Positions 11,493-23,023 of a stretch of DNA of 64,000 nucleotides are shown here, in pieces. Source of the DNA: Saturnia japonica (lineage: Eukaryota; Arthropoda; Insecta; Lepidoptera; Saturniidae); assembly GCA_033032175.1 (NCBI GenBank), contig CM065319.1, positions 15,101,018-15,165,017 of the forward strand, given 5' to 3'. Made by a program: the position numbers and the translations under genes. A model generated the notes under the pieces. The model made no database searches. It worked only from the letters and a program-made list of their open reading frames with translations, and had not been told where the DNA came from. The stretch's first letter is position 1. Each line of letters begins with the position of its first letter.

Positions 11493-13369
11493 GAATCATA
11501 AGATTTCACCGATTTCATATTCGATTATAAATGGAAATCGAGTAACAGGTCCATTTGGAACTGAACTACGACACACTTAAAGCTCAGCAAGGTTGATTGC
11601 ATCTCATATCGAACCTTGAGCGTTAATGTTGGCAATTAAATTGTCAAGACAGATCGGTTAGCTTGTAACTCGCCGTTTGGTTTGGCGACGATGTCTGCAA
11701 GCTCGCTCTTGCATCAGGTTTGACCAATAAAACGCGCATGTTTATGTGATGCCATTTACTGGGATTTTAAATTTTAAATTCATTGCACGTGCACTTAATG
11801 TCCTTCATACCTACTTAGATTTAACTTTATTCTGGTCTGGTAAACGAGTCAAGTAATTTTGATCTTTATTTAAGTACTTATCTAAATATTCCAAACGCAA
11901 AGAAATCCACAGTTCTCTATTTTTCCATACACAGTAGTACTACTAGAATATTTCTCAAGCTTTCCGGCTTACTCACGATGTTTCCTTTCGCCGTCAGCCG
12001 GTAGTGTAAACAATTCAAATTAGTAAATGTACGCAAATTCCGTTAATATTCCGCCGGTCTAAATGTCTCGACTAGCACGAGTTAGTCATTCAAAGTCCTA
12101 ATCATCCGCAGCGTCGGTCGAAGAAAGTACATCGGATATTGCGTCCGGCCGCATATGGTGGTAACCCACGTAATTTCCTCTAATGCCCGGCTCACGGTTG
12201 TCGTACAGGTTTTCTAATCACTCGAGCGCCACGGTGTGGAACGAGTCGCGGCTGCATTCCGCCGTCCATGGGGCCACCTTCTCAATGTACGCGTGTTATC
12301 ATTGATCTGTTTATTTTCTTTTATTATCCTTAACTAATATTATCCCTCGCTAAGTTGATTTCATTAGCAATGCTTTGAGTTCGAAATAAAAACGAAAACG
12401 TAAAATTTTAACGCCGTTTTTTTATATCACTAGTCTTTCATACGCTCTTAATTGCTTATTATGTTCGTATTTTGTTGTTTTTGTACGGGGTAACTCACTA
12501 ATGGGTACTGCTAATTGCTTATTGTTTTTACTTCGTTCCATTTTTTTTAAATGCTCATGTGTTTCACGAGTTTTGCAGATTAATATTGTTTTTATTTATT
12601 TATCAGGTAGATTATAAACAAAACTCTATCTCAAATACTTACATGAATGTATTTTTATTAGGCCATTATTGTTAGTAAACCAATTTTTTCGGTTTTATGT
12701 TAGTGCTTTAGCGCAAAAAACATTAGAACAGCGTTATTCGAAAAAAATATAATTGTAAAACTATTTTATCTAATTAAGTAGATAAACTTGAGAAGTTTAA
12801 CTGACTTCAGGAAGTTTTGAAGTATATCTAAATACAAAATTGTATCTAAATCGTTCGAGCCGTTTCAAAGTAACCATTGATATATAAATAGGTATATATT
12901 ATACGTAAATAGATCGCTTAATAGTATTAGATTTAGTTAAATGTAAGTGTTTTTAAGTACGTCTCCTGATAGCTTAATGAAAGCGGTAGGTAAGTCGAGA
13001 GCGTCGAGACGTTTTATTCCACTTTATCAGTGCTCGTTGTAAAACGTTTACAGTGGCGAACATAAATTAAGAGGTAAGTAATTTGACTCTAATAGCTTGG
13101 TCGTGACTTACCTCGTTTTTGTCCACAGTCCATACATGCAAACACATCATTACTGGATTTTGTTAGGCAGAAACAATATGGTCGCATGGTAGTAAATTTA
13201 TGATATACAATTCTCACGGTTCGAGAAAAGTGGCCGTGCTGAGAAATAAATGATAAAAAGGAATGTCTCGAAAATCAGTTTAAACGAAGGCTCCAACTGC
13301 TGGATAATTTTACATTTAGTACATTCAAATCTTATTTTCAAAGAAACCATAACATAAGCCATAACCATA
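11493..13369. other. Intronic DNA with a GC-richer patch at about 12060-12290
   Basis: No coding exon identified. At about 12060-12290 base composition rises sharply ('gtccggccgcatatggtggt', 'gagtcgcggctgcattccgc') against an AT-rich background, with no repeat match elsewhere in the window. Could be a regulatory element or an old insertion. Flanks are AT-rich. Confidence 0.4.
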
Positions 13370-13580
13370 AGTATAGACCATAGCATGGTGGTAGGGCTTT
13401 TTTTAACGGCCACCCTCAAGTTGAAAATCTGTCGCCAAACACCAATAGGTGTGTTCCGGCAGCTGCACTTGAGAGCCAGTCTTCCACTAGGCTTAGCGTG
13501 CTACCAACTTGCGCAACATCGTCATTTAAGATCAGATGAAATTGTGGCTACAACGCTAATCCTGTAACGATAAAAAAAAA
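13370..13580 (+). repeat. SINE family E, 5'-truncated copy
   Basis: Shares 'ccatagcatggtggtagggc', 'gttgaaaatctgtc', 'ggcagctgcacttgagagc' and 'catcgtcatttaagatcaga' with fuller copies at 39221-39555 and 60452-60800. It ends in a 14-nt A run, but its tRNA-like head is missing. Confidence 0.7.
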
Positions 13581-14387
13581 AAAAACAATATTTGTCAAAC
13601 ACCATGCAGTTTGCTGGTCGTGCAAAACCACCCTAATAATAATATATATTGTTCAATTCCTAATTCAAAGTTACAAACAGGAAGATTATATATACAGTAC
13701 AATATAATATAACAACAATATTTGAAACGTTAAATGGTTTTTGAACGGTATTGCTATAACCGCAAATTGGACTTCGCTATAAATGAATATGACGTCCTTT
13801 CTTTGTAACGTGAAGTAATTTTAGACATTATTCTCGTTTTCCACTTCAACGTTGTTTCTGTATTGTTAGTAAATAGGGCCGGTCTATTAATAACGGTTAA
13901 TCATTTGTGGAGGCCGATGCGGTTTGCCTTAAAATAACACGAAAACTTCTGCTTATATAAAATTGTTTTTGATTTACGTAGTTTTTATTTATAGATAAAT
14001 TGAGATATCAGTCAGAAAAAACAAAAGTTTATCTAATTTCATTCCAATAAAACTACAAATCCGAAAATTTTGTAAACTTGTGTTTGGCCGCGAATTCGTT
14101 GCCGTTGTCTTCGAAATGAAACGACTCGTACGCCACCTATTGTAAACTTATCATAAATAGATTATCCGCAGGTGTGCGAACGACTGATAACAAATTTCAT
14201 TTCAATCGGATGAGTTTATAAACGCATAAGGGACAAACAAACAAAGAATCATCTTTTTTAATATAAATTTAATTAAGACCAATTCTTATTAATAACGGTT
14301 CACATTGGCCAGGGATTTATGCGGTTTTCTAACTTGCATGATGACCTAATTGTATTAGCAGAAACGTCTACGAAACGGCTCAGCAAT
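13581..14387. other. Intron with LINE 3'-tail remnant near 14150-14275
   Basis: Mostly unclassified. At 14180-14260 'acaaatttcatttcaatcgg' followed by 'gggacaaacaaacaaagaat' resembles the 3' end of an insect LINE. Immediately to the right is the target duplication of the giant foldback element. Confidence 0.4.
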
Positions 14388-14398
14388 TGGAATGACAA
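14388..14398. repeat. Left 11-bp target site duplication of the foldback element
   Basis: TGGAATGACAA lies directly before the element's left terminus (CCTATGTGAACC). An identical 11-mer lies directly after its right terminus at 33731-33741. Confidence 0.85.
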
Positions 14399-17300
14399 CC
14401 TATGTGAACCTGGCACCCGACTTTGCAAAAAAAATAATTTGATGTTACCATTCGATAGTGCTTCATTTGTACCCGTTTGTACCACTTTCATTTTCGTTTG
14501 TACCTCAAACTGAAAAAAGTTATTGCGTTTTCAAAATTTGACCAGCACCCCACTTAGAGATATCAAAATTATGCTAACGGATTCTGATTCTAAATTGCTT
14601 GTACACGTTTGTACCTCCTTTAATTTTTGTTTATCTCCAAAGCCAAAAAAGTTACAGGGTGTTCAAAATTAAGAAAATTATAACAGGCTTATTTTACAAA
14701 ATATAGAAAATCTGTAAACGGCGTTTGTCGTGCAATAGTTTTTGCCTTCAGGAAACGCTTTCAATAATTAAAATATTCCAAAAAATAAGAAAATAAACGC
14801 ACTTTAAAAATATTTGTGAAAAGTGCTGAATTTAGTCAATTCTAAACATTTCGTAAAAATCTAAATAAAAGTCGTCGTGCAATCGTTTATACCCCTAGAA
14901 AACACTTTGAACATTGAGAATATCACATTAGAAAAGAAAATAAATGCACCTGAAATTTTTCATACAGATGAATTTTCTTAATTTTCAAAATTTCGCCTAT
15001 CTTTAAACAAGAATTGTCGTGCAATCGTTTGTACCCATTTGAACCTTTCTCATTTTCGTTTTTAACCCAAACTGAAAAAAGTTATTGCATTTCCAAAATT
15101 TGACCCGCACCCCACTTTGAGTTATCAAAATTATACCAACGGATTCAGATTCCACTTAGCTTGCACACGTTTGTACCTCTTTTAATTTTTGCCTATCTTA
15201 AAACACAAAAAAGTTACAGGACTTTAAAAAAAATCAAAATTATAAGAGATTTAATTTACAATATATAGAAAGTCTGTGTACTGAGTCCGTCGTGCAATCG
15301 TTTGTACCCCTAGAAAACACTTTGAAATTTGAGAATATCTCAATAGAAAAGAAAATAACCGCATTTGAAATTTTCATATAGTAGAATAGAATTTTCTCAA
15401 TTTTCAACAATTCGCCAATTTCTTAAAAAGAAATCGTCGTGCAATCGTTTGTACCTCTAGGAATTACTTGGACATTTGAGAATATCTCAAAAGAAAAGAA
15501 AATAATCGCACCTGAAATTTTCGTAAAATTGAATTTTCTCAATTTTCTAAATTTTAACAAGCTTTAAACAGGAATCGTCGTGCAATCGTTTGTACCCGCA
15601 GGAAATACTTTGAATCTCGAAAATATCTCAAAGGATAAGAAAATAAACGCACTTTAAAAGTGTTTATGAAATAGGGCTGAATTCAGTCAATTCTCAAAAT
15701 TTCACAAAACTGTAAACGGGAATCATTGTGCAATCGTTTGTACCCCTAGGCAAAACTTGGACATTCGAGAATATCTAATAAGAAAAGAAAATAATCGCAC
15801 CTGAAATTTTCGTAAAATTGAATTTTCTCAATTTTATAAAATTTCAACAAACTTTAAATAGGAATCGTCGTGCAATCGTTTGTACCCGCAGGAAATGCTT
15901 TGAATCTCGAAAATATCTCAAATGATAAGAAAATAAACGCACTTTAAAAGTGTTTATGAAATAGGGCTGGATTCAGTCAATTCTCAAAATTTCACAAAAC
16001 TGTAAACGGGAATCGTTGTGCAATCGTTTGTACCCCTAGGCAAAACTTGGACATTCGAGAATATCTCATAAGAAAAGAAAATAATCGCACCTGAAATTTT
16101 CGTAAAATGGAATTTTCTCAATTTTCAAAATTTCCACAAACTTTAAACAGGAATCGTCGTGCAATCGTTTGTACCCGCAGGAAATGCTTTGAATCTCAAA
16201 AATATCTCAAAGGATAAGAAAATAAATGCACTTTAAAAGTGTTTATGAAATAGGGCTGGATTAAGTCAATTCTCAAAATTTCACAAAACTGTAAACGGGA
16301 ATCGTTGTGCAATCGTTTGTACCCCTAGGCAAAACTTGGACATTCGAGAATATCTCATAAGAAAAGAAAATAATCGCACCTGAAATTTTCGAAAAATTGA
16401 ATTTTCTCAATTTTCAAATTTTCAACAAACTTTCAACAGGAATCGTCGTGCAATCGTTTGTACCCGCAGGAAATGCTTTGAATCTCGAAAATATCTCAAA
16501 GGATAAGAAAATAAACGCACTTTAAAAGTGTTTATGAAATAGGGCTGGATTCAGTCAATTCTCAAAATTTCACAAAACTGTAAACGGGAATCATTGTGTA
16601 ATCGTTTGTACCCCAAGGCAAAACGTGGACATTCGAGAATATCTCATAAGAAAAGAAAATAATCACACCTGAAATTTTCGAAAAATTGAATTTTCTCAAT
16701 TTTCAAATTTTCAACAAACTTTCAACAGGAATCGTCGTGCAATCGTTTGTACCCGCAGGAAATGCTTTGAATCTCGAAAATATCTCAAAGGATAAGAAAA
16801 TAAACGCACTTTAAAAGTGTTTATGAAATAGGGCTGGATTCAGTCAATTCTCAAAATTTCACAAAACTGTAAACGGGAATCATTGTGTAATCGTTTGTAC
16901 CCCAAGGCAAAACGTGGACATTCGAGAATATCTCATAAGAAAAGAAAATAATCACACCTGAAATTTTCGAAAAATTGAATTTTCTCAATTTCCAAAATTT
17001 CAACAAACTTTAAACAGGAATCGTCGTGCAATCGTTTGTACCCATTTGAACCTTTTTCATTTTCGTTTTTAACCCAAACTGAAAAAAGTTATTGCATTTC
17101 CAAAATTTGACCCGCACCCCACTTTCAGTTATCAAAATTATACCAACGGATTCAGATTCCACTTAGCTTGTACACGTTTGTACCTCTTTTAATTTTGGCC
17201 TATCTTAAAACACAAAAAAGTTACAGGACTTTAAAAAAAAACAAAATTATAAGATATTGAATTTACAATATATAGAAAGACAGTGTACTGAGATCGTCGT

Positions 17301-18760
17301 GCAATCGTTTGTACCCGTTGAAAACACTTTGAAATTTGAGAATATCTCAATAGAAAAGAAAATAACCGCATTTGAAATTTTCAAAAAGTAGAATAGAATT
17401 TTCTCAATTTTCAACAATTCGCCAATTTCTTAAATAGAAATCGCCGTGCAATCGTTTGTACCCCTAGGAAAAACTTGGCCATTTGAGAATATCTCAAAAG
17501 AAAAGAAAATAATCGCTCCTGAAATTTTCGAAAAATTGAATTTTCTCAATTTTCAAATTTTCAACAAACTTTCAACAGGAATCGTCGTGCAATCGTTTGT
17601 ACCCGCAGGAAATGCTTTGAATCTCGAAAATATCTCAAAGGATAAGAAAATAAACGCACTTTAAAAGTGTTTATGAAATAGGGCTGGATTCAGTCAATTC
17701 TCAAAATTTCACAAAACTGTAAACGGGAATCATTGTGTAATCGTTTGTACCCCAAGGCAAAACGTGGACATTCGAGAATATCTCATAAGAAAAGAAAATA
17801 ATCGCACCTGAAATTTTCGAAAAATTGAATTTTCTCAATTTTCAAAATTTCCACAAACTTTAAACAGGAATCATCGTGCAATCGTTTGTACCCGCAGGAA
17901 ATGCTTTGAATGTTGAAAATATCTCAAAGGATAAGAAAATAAACGCACTTTAAAAGTGTTTATGAAATAGGGCTGGATTCAGTCAATTCTCAAAATTTCA
18001 CAAAACTGTAAACGGGAATCGTTGTGCAATCGTTTGTACCCCTAGGCAAAACTTGGACATTCGAGAATATCTCATAAGAAAAGAAAATAATCGCACCAGA
18101 AATTTTCGTAAAATTGAATTTTCTCAATTTTCAAATTTTCAACAAACTTTCAACAGGAATCGTCGTGCAATCGTTTGTACCCGCAGGAAATGCTTTGAAT
18201 CTCGAAAATATCTCAAAGGATAAGAAAATAAACGCACTTTAAAAGTGTTTATGAAATAGGGCTGGATTCAGTCAATTCTCAAAATTTCACAAAACTGTAA
18301 ACGGGAATCATTGTGTAATCGTTTGTACCCCAAGGCAAAACTTGGACATTCGAGAATATCTCATAAGAAAAGAAAATAATCGCACCTGAAATTTTCGAAA
18401 AATTGAATTTTCTCAATTTTCAAATTTTCAACAAACTTTCAACAGGAATCGTCGTGCAATCGTTTGTACCCGCAGGAAATGCTTTGAATCTCGAAAATAT
18501 CTCAAAGGATAAGAAAATAAACGCACTTTAAAAGTGTTTATGAAATAGGGCTGGATTCAGTCAATTCTCAAAATTTCACAAAACTGTAAACGGGAATCAT
18601 TGTGTAATCGTTTGTACCCCAAGGCAAAACGTGGACATTCGAGAATATCTCATAAGAAAAGAAAATAATCGCACCTGAAATTTTCATAAAATTGAATTTT
18701 CTCCATTTTCAAAATTTCAACAAACTTTAAACAGGAATCGTCATGCAATCGTGTGAAGCC
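14399..18760 (+). repeat. Left foldback arm (long TIR of tandem units)
   Basis: The outer ~500 bp is matched by the right end in inverse. From about 15000 inward, two ~145-bp unit types alternate to give ~290-bp dimers. One type carries 'cgtttgtacccgcaggaaat', the other 'cgtttgtacccctaggcaaa'. The core CGTTTGTAC occurs about 29 times. A distinct segment containing 'gacccgcaccccactttgag' recurs at about 15100 and 17110. The array stops near 18760 with a decayed unit ('catgcaatcgtgtgaagcc'). Short open frames inside are by-products of the repeats, not genes. The regularly repeated motif could be a transposase-binding site, but that is inference. Confidence 0.9.
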
Positions 18761-20809
18761 TTAGGAAACTTATATTAAAACATTATTTAATAAGTAAATT
18801 TATTATAATTTGATGCATTTAAAGGTTTAACCAAACATTACTTACTCGGAACGATGATGTATCGGCCTTGTTCCGTTTTGGAGTGTTTTCCACTTTCAGG
18901 TTGAATCCTTAGCGTTATATAAATGAAGATAAATAAATTAGAATTTTGGGTGCGTACTAAATTTACTATCGATATTAGAATACACTTATAACCGAGGGGG
19001 ATGACTGCTTACCATCAGATACAGATGATTTCAATAATAACTACTAACAGCCCCGTTTTAGACCTACAAGCTACACTAAACGAAGAACACGATATGGTCA
19101 TTTCCGTTCAACAAAACTTCGAACAAAGTAGTACAATAAATAAAGTCACATTACAACAAAAAAGAATATTGTAGACACTTTCCAGAATACGATAGAAAAA
19201 TAAATATACCAACTGTTTTATTAGGTCTATGTGGTCTGCTTCTATTTATCTTAATATTCCTATTTACCTAGTATTTCCTGTATTACTTTCGTGTATATTA
19301 TATATTTGTTTATTGTCAAATTTCCAGGGCATCGGTTAGGTTAATATATTTTTCCTTTCATAGACCATTTATAATACGATCACTTTATTTTAATATAGAA
19401 TTTCATATAATTTTATCATATTTAATTATAATACATTGTTTCTTTACAATGGTCTGTCAACATGCCAATTTTTGTTACGTCTGATAGTTTAAGGACATAT
19501 GCAAAGATAAAAATATGTTTTCTTAATCATAGGTTTTCATTATTTACCTATAATTCTACTATTCAAAAACATTTTTGTAATTTCAAACGATTATCAATAT
19601 ACGATAGACTTTTGAATAGTAAAAACTGATATTTTTTGAAATATTCGAAAATAGTATAATCATCGATATTTATATATTTTATTTGGTAAAGTTATTACCA
19701 ACAATAATAATTTTAAAAGTACCAAACGAATATAGGAGTCGGAAGTCTCATTCCGAGCTATTTATTAAATGCATTATTTAATTCTATTTTCATGGAATCA
19801 ATTTCACTTGTGAGAATTATTGTTCCTGCATCGAGCCCGCTCAACGCCGAATATCCAGGGCGCCGCAACACTAAGCCGACCACCCGGGTAGCCGCCGCCA
19901 GGGCGGCGGTTTCTGCCCTCAACCTACATTGCGTTGATTGTACTGATTGATACCTGACGTAGCAGCTATGGCGTTGGATCTTGGTTCATATCCTTTAAAT
20001 GAAACACTGTCTCGTGAGGTGTTAATTTTTTATATGAGACCTTCAATATTGGACTGTAAAATTTTATAAAATTACTAGTCGTTACCCCCCCGCCCGCTTT
20101 GCTGGGCGTATAATACGGTGGTATTCTTAAATCTAGATTTGAAATTTGGTAGCAATATTTCTTTTACCACGTAGATACCAGCTACAAAATATATAGACAC
20201 TATAAATTTTAAATTAATTAGTTTCGAAAATCACAAAGAAAGTTCATGATCCACTTTAATTAACAAAGCCCTTCTACTTTTTTACTTCATTTTAAACGCT
20301 AAATCTTAATTCTCTGCGAATATCCTGTTGAGAGTTCATAGTTTCATTATTTATAAAAGAAATTCACATTAAATGTTGAACAATTATTCGAACACATTTT
20401 TTTTTTTACACAGATTTCCGCCTCACCGTAGAGGTACTGTGTCGTATGATGCGTTCCCATTATTTAACATGGCGGGATCCCCAAGAGGCCTACACCATGT
20501 GGATGGTAATAAGCGACCCATCTTTAAAAAGTTACAATTACAACAACTATTTTTACAATTACATTATTATTATATTCATAATTATTGCATAATTTTTATT
20601 ACGTAATGGCGAGGTAGACTATACATTGTATATAAACCTAAAACTTTGAATGTTCTTATATTTTTCTATCTTGGCAACGATTAAATCAATTACCTCGTAA
20701 TAATCTTTGTTATTTTTAAGATGAAAATAGCAATGTTTATGAACTAATTTTTTCTATAACAAATTCAAATATAAAAAAATAAGATACATTGTTTTAGTTT
20801 AGTTTGCGG
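18761..20809. other. Foreign DNA between left arm and transposase gene
   Basis: This stretch has no counterpart beside the right arm. It is mostly AT-rich. At about 19830-19930 there is a sharp GC-rich patch with a hairpin ('gccgccgccagggcggcggt'), perhaps from a LINE or SINE. At about 20080 'actagtcgttaccccc' resembles a decayed LINE/SINE tail start. No gene recognised. Confidence 0.5.
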
Positions 20810-20859
20810 TAGGAAGTGAAGGACGTCGTGTTTAAGTGCTAAGAGTATTTATTAAGAAA

Positions 20860-21321
20860 ATGTCGAAAAATAGTCAAGAAGTTTCGTTTAATGACATCTA
20901 TAAGAAGATTGCAGCACTGAGTACTAAGATCGCGTCTCAGTCTGCGCTCATAGAGACACAAAGCGTCAAAATTCAAGAACAACAACAATTACTTCAAAAT
21001 TGTCCAGATGTGATTAATGACCGAAAGAGGGTTGTCGAAGAAATACTAATGAAAGTAGACAGATTAACGTCAACTATATTTTCACCGCAAAAATAGATCG
21101 CAGCATGCGCGTCTACTATGCGAATTCCTACTAGCGTGAGCGAAAACGAAGTAATATCCACAGTGTCTGTTACAACTGTGCAAGATAAGGAGAACGTGCG
21201 CTTCCGCAAAACAATCGAGCGAACGAAACCAAAGGCAGCGCCAATTGTGTACGAGCGTCAGCGTTTTATAGATGCGGATGCTATAGAAATTTCGCAAGGG
21301 GGAAAAAAATTAAAATTATGA
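20860..21321 (+). pseudogene. LINE ORF1-like, broken by one stop
   Basis: Starts MSKNSQEVSFNDIYKKIAAL at ATG 20860. A Gln/Lys/Ser-rich, coiled-coil-like stretch (about residues 10-60) is followed by a stop at about 21094. A nearby frame resumes to 21321, rich in Lys/Arg (ENVRFRKTIERTKPKAAP). The coiled coil followed by a basic segment fits a LINE ORF1 RNA-binding protein, but no zinc knuckle or RRM is visible. Could also be an unrelated small ORF. Confidence 0.4.
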
Positions 21322-21579
21322 TAGTGAATGGAAAATAGTTTAGAATAAACAGAAAGTAAAATGAACATATTATGTACATGAATAACATAAAGGTGGAAAT
21401 GCTGATGTAAGTAAGATTCATGCCGTTGAGAAGACTATTCATCTTTCTTTATTGAAGTTCCCGAATCACTCTATAGCAAGCTCTGTAATGCGGAAGTTAG
21501 GCCTATCAACACTCGGTTTAGTGAATGGAGCTGGTTTCGTCCCTCAAGGAAAAGCGACCAAAAGCCATTCCAGTAACAT

Positions 21580-22098
21580 TACGTTAAAATTATATTACCA
21601 GAATGTCAGAAAACTAACAATTTATTTTGTTCTCTGTTAGAGTCAACCTATGACATATTTGCGTTATCGGAGACCGGACTCAAAGAGTCTTTGCGGGGCG
21701 GAGAGTTTATTCCTTTGGGATACACTGCTGTAAGATGTGATCGAGCTGATGGGCGCAAGCAGGGTGGTGTGATAATAATTGCATCACATAGATATATATT
21801 GCAGCAGATTCCGCTACCTCCTGGACACAATGTAAACAGCTCATTATTTGAACTAATATGTGTGACGGTACATTTAGGAAGTAAGTTTTTATTTTTGTGT
21901 TGTGTTATTTATATACCTCCAAAATGTTCAGCTTCTGAATATATGCATTTATTGTATTTATTAGAAAGTGTATGTGTTCGATACAATAATGTTATAGTTA
22001 TCGGTGATTTTAACATGACATCATGTACGACTGAGGTATGGAATTTTTATGAATATTTATTATCATTCTGTGCACTGGATTTACTTCAGTTTCATTAG
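21580..22098 (+). pseudogene. LINE ORF2 endonuclease (EEP) domain fragment
   Basis: Reads LYYQNVR, then after a frameshift CSLLESTYDIFALSETGLKES (catalytic SET box), GYTAVRCDRADGRKQGGVII, CCVIYIPPKCSASEYMHL, and VIVIGDFNMTS (GDFN box). These are successive motifs of the apurinic/apyrimidinic-like endonuclease of non-LTR retrotransposons. The frame ends at 22098 without the final SDH motif or the reverse transcriptase. A frameshift near 21600 and the truncation make it inactive. Confidence 0.8.
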
Positions 22099-22296
22099 AG
22101 CTCACTATTCCTGTATTTATACAGGTCACTTATACCTCATTTTGATTTAGTACTGGGGATCAGAACTACAGAATTTGTACAGTAGATCATGTAAAGTGTT
22201 GGATGTTCATATTAATAAGTCTTTGTTTGTAATTTCCTTCAGTTCTTTCACGTAGTGTCTTTTCTATTTTTTATTAATTAATTTTATTTTTATATT

Positions 22297-23023
22297 TTTC
22301 TAGCCTAGCTTCTGTGTCATATTTTATTAAAGTAACAAATGATATAAATTCATATACTCCATACCTATTATGATTGTAAAGTATAACCATGAAGGTTTTC
22401 TGTCTTATTTAAATTTTTATAAGTATGTAATAATTCCGCATACAAAATTTTAACTATTCACTAAGTTTTGATATATTTAAACACTATGCCCGCAGTCGAA
22501 GAATATTTAGAATATTTAACTATATGTAGTTGGTCGTATCATTTTGTTTTACTTTTCGTTCAGAAAAGTACCTAAAATTATTCTGTGACACCCTTCACAT
22601 AGTATAACATATGTATTCTTTGTTTCTGCAGTAGTTTCTTCGCTGAAGCAAAGAGTGGTTTCCTTTTAGAATTGAGATCATCATGAATTTCCCATTTTCC
22701 TATGATCCTTCGTATAAATGAGTAATAATGACTTATTGCACTTCCGTATTCCTTTGATCCGCCACTGTAAATTATTGCAGATACTAATTTATATTCGGTA
22801 TTACAAATTACAAGGTCAGTTGGAATTTCACTTATAGCAAATTCCATTGGTCGAGATGAAAATCCTAATCTCTGCCCTAACTTGGGCCACTCAAGGCATT
22901 CGATATCTATAAAGATATGGGGTCCGCCTATCCAGTGGAAAACGAGATCACCTTTACAACGTTTACATTTTCTATTGGATATTTCGCAGAACTCATTCGC
23001 GGCAATTTGGAGTCCTCCCATTC
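22297..23023 (-). repeat. Inverted-repeat arm: transposase 3' end, copy 1
   Basis: This 727-bp block (3' flank plus the last ~148 codons of the transposase) recurs in opposite orientation at 28113-28839. The two have equal length and only a handful of substitutions by eye. It marks where the left arm would be expected to join the gene, since the right copy passes straight into arm repeats at 28840. Confidence 0.9.

Larger units (their letters stand above)
20810..22296 (+). mobile_element. Non-LTR retrotransposon 5' part (leader, ORF1, endonuclease), lacking RT
   Basis: A leader ('ttgcggtaggaagtgaagg') precedes ATG 20860 of an ORF1 with a coiled-coil-like start. About 21590-22098 encodes an apurinic-type endonuclease as found in LINE ORF2. 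No reverse transcriptase follows: the sequence changes at about 22100 and joins the foldback element's tail at about 22297. LINE copies normally lose their 5' part, so keeping the 5' end and lacking the 3' end points to later deletion or recombination. The LINE clade cannot be fixed without RT. Confidence 0.6.

Noticed and set aside
14319..14513. Overlapping + and - frames across the left end of the foldback element
   Set aside because: They cross the TSD/element boundary at 14398/14399, so they cannot be ancestral genes.
17446..17664. Open frame 'MQSFVPLGKTW...' also present at 28763-28963 and 29612-29830
   Set aside because: It lies entirely in the foldback tandem units; the repeated 'VQSFVP' simply translates the CGTTTGTACCC core. 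Non-repeat units carry stops in the same frame.
14399..18760. CRISPR-like array (regular repeats with spacers)
   Set aside because: Animal DNA; units are ~145/290 bp and the 'spacers' are themselves repeated. This is a tandem-repeat TIR.
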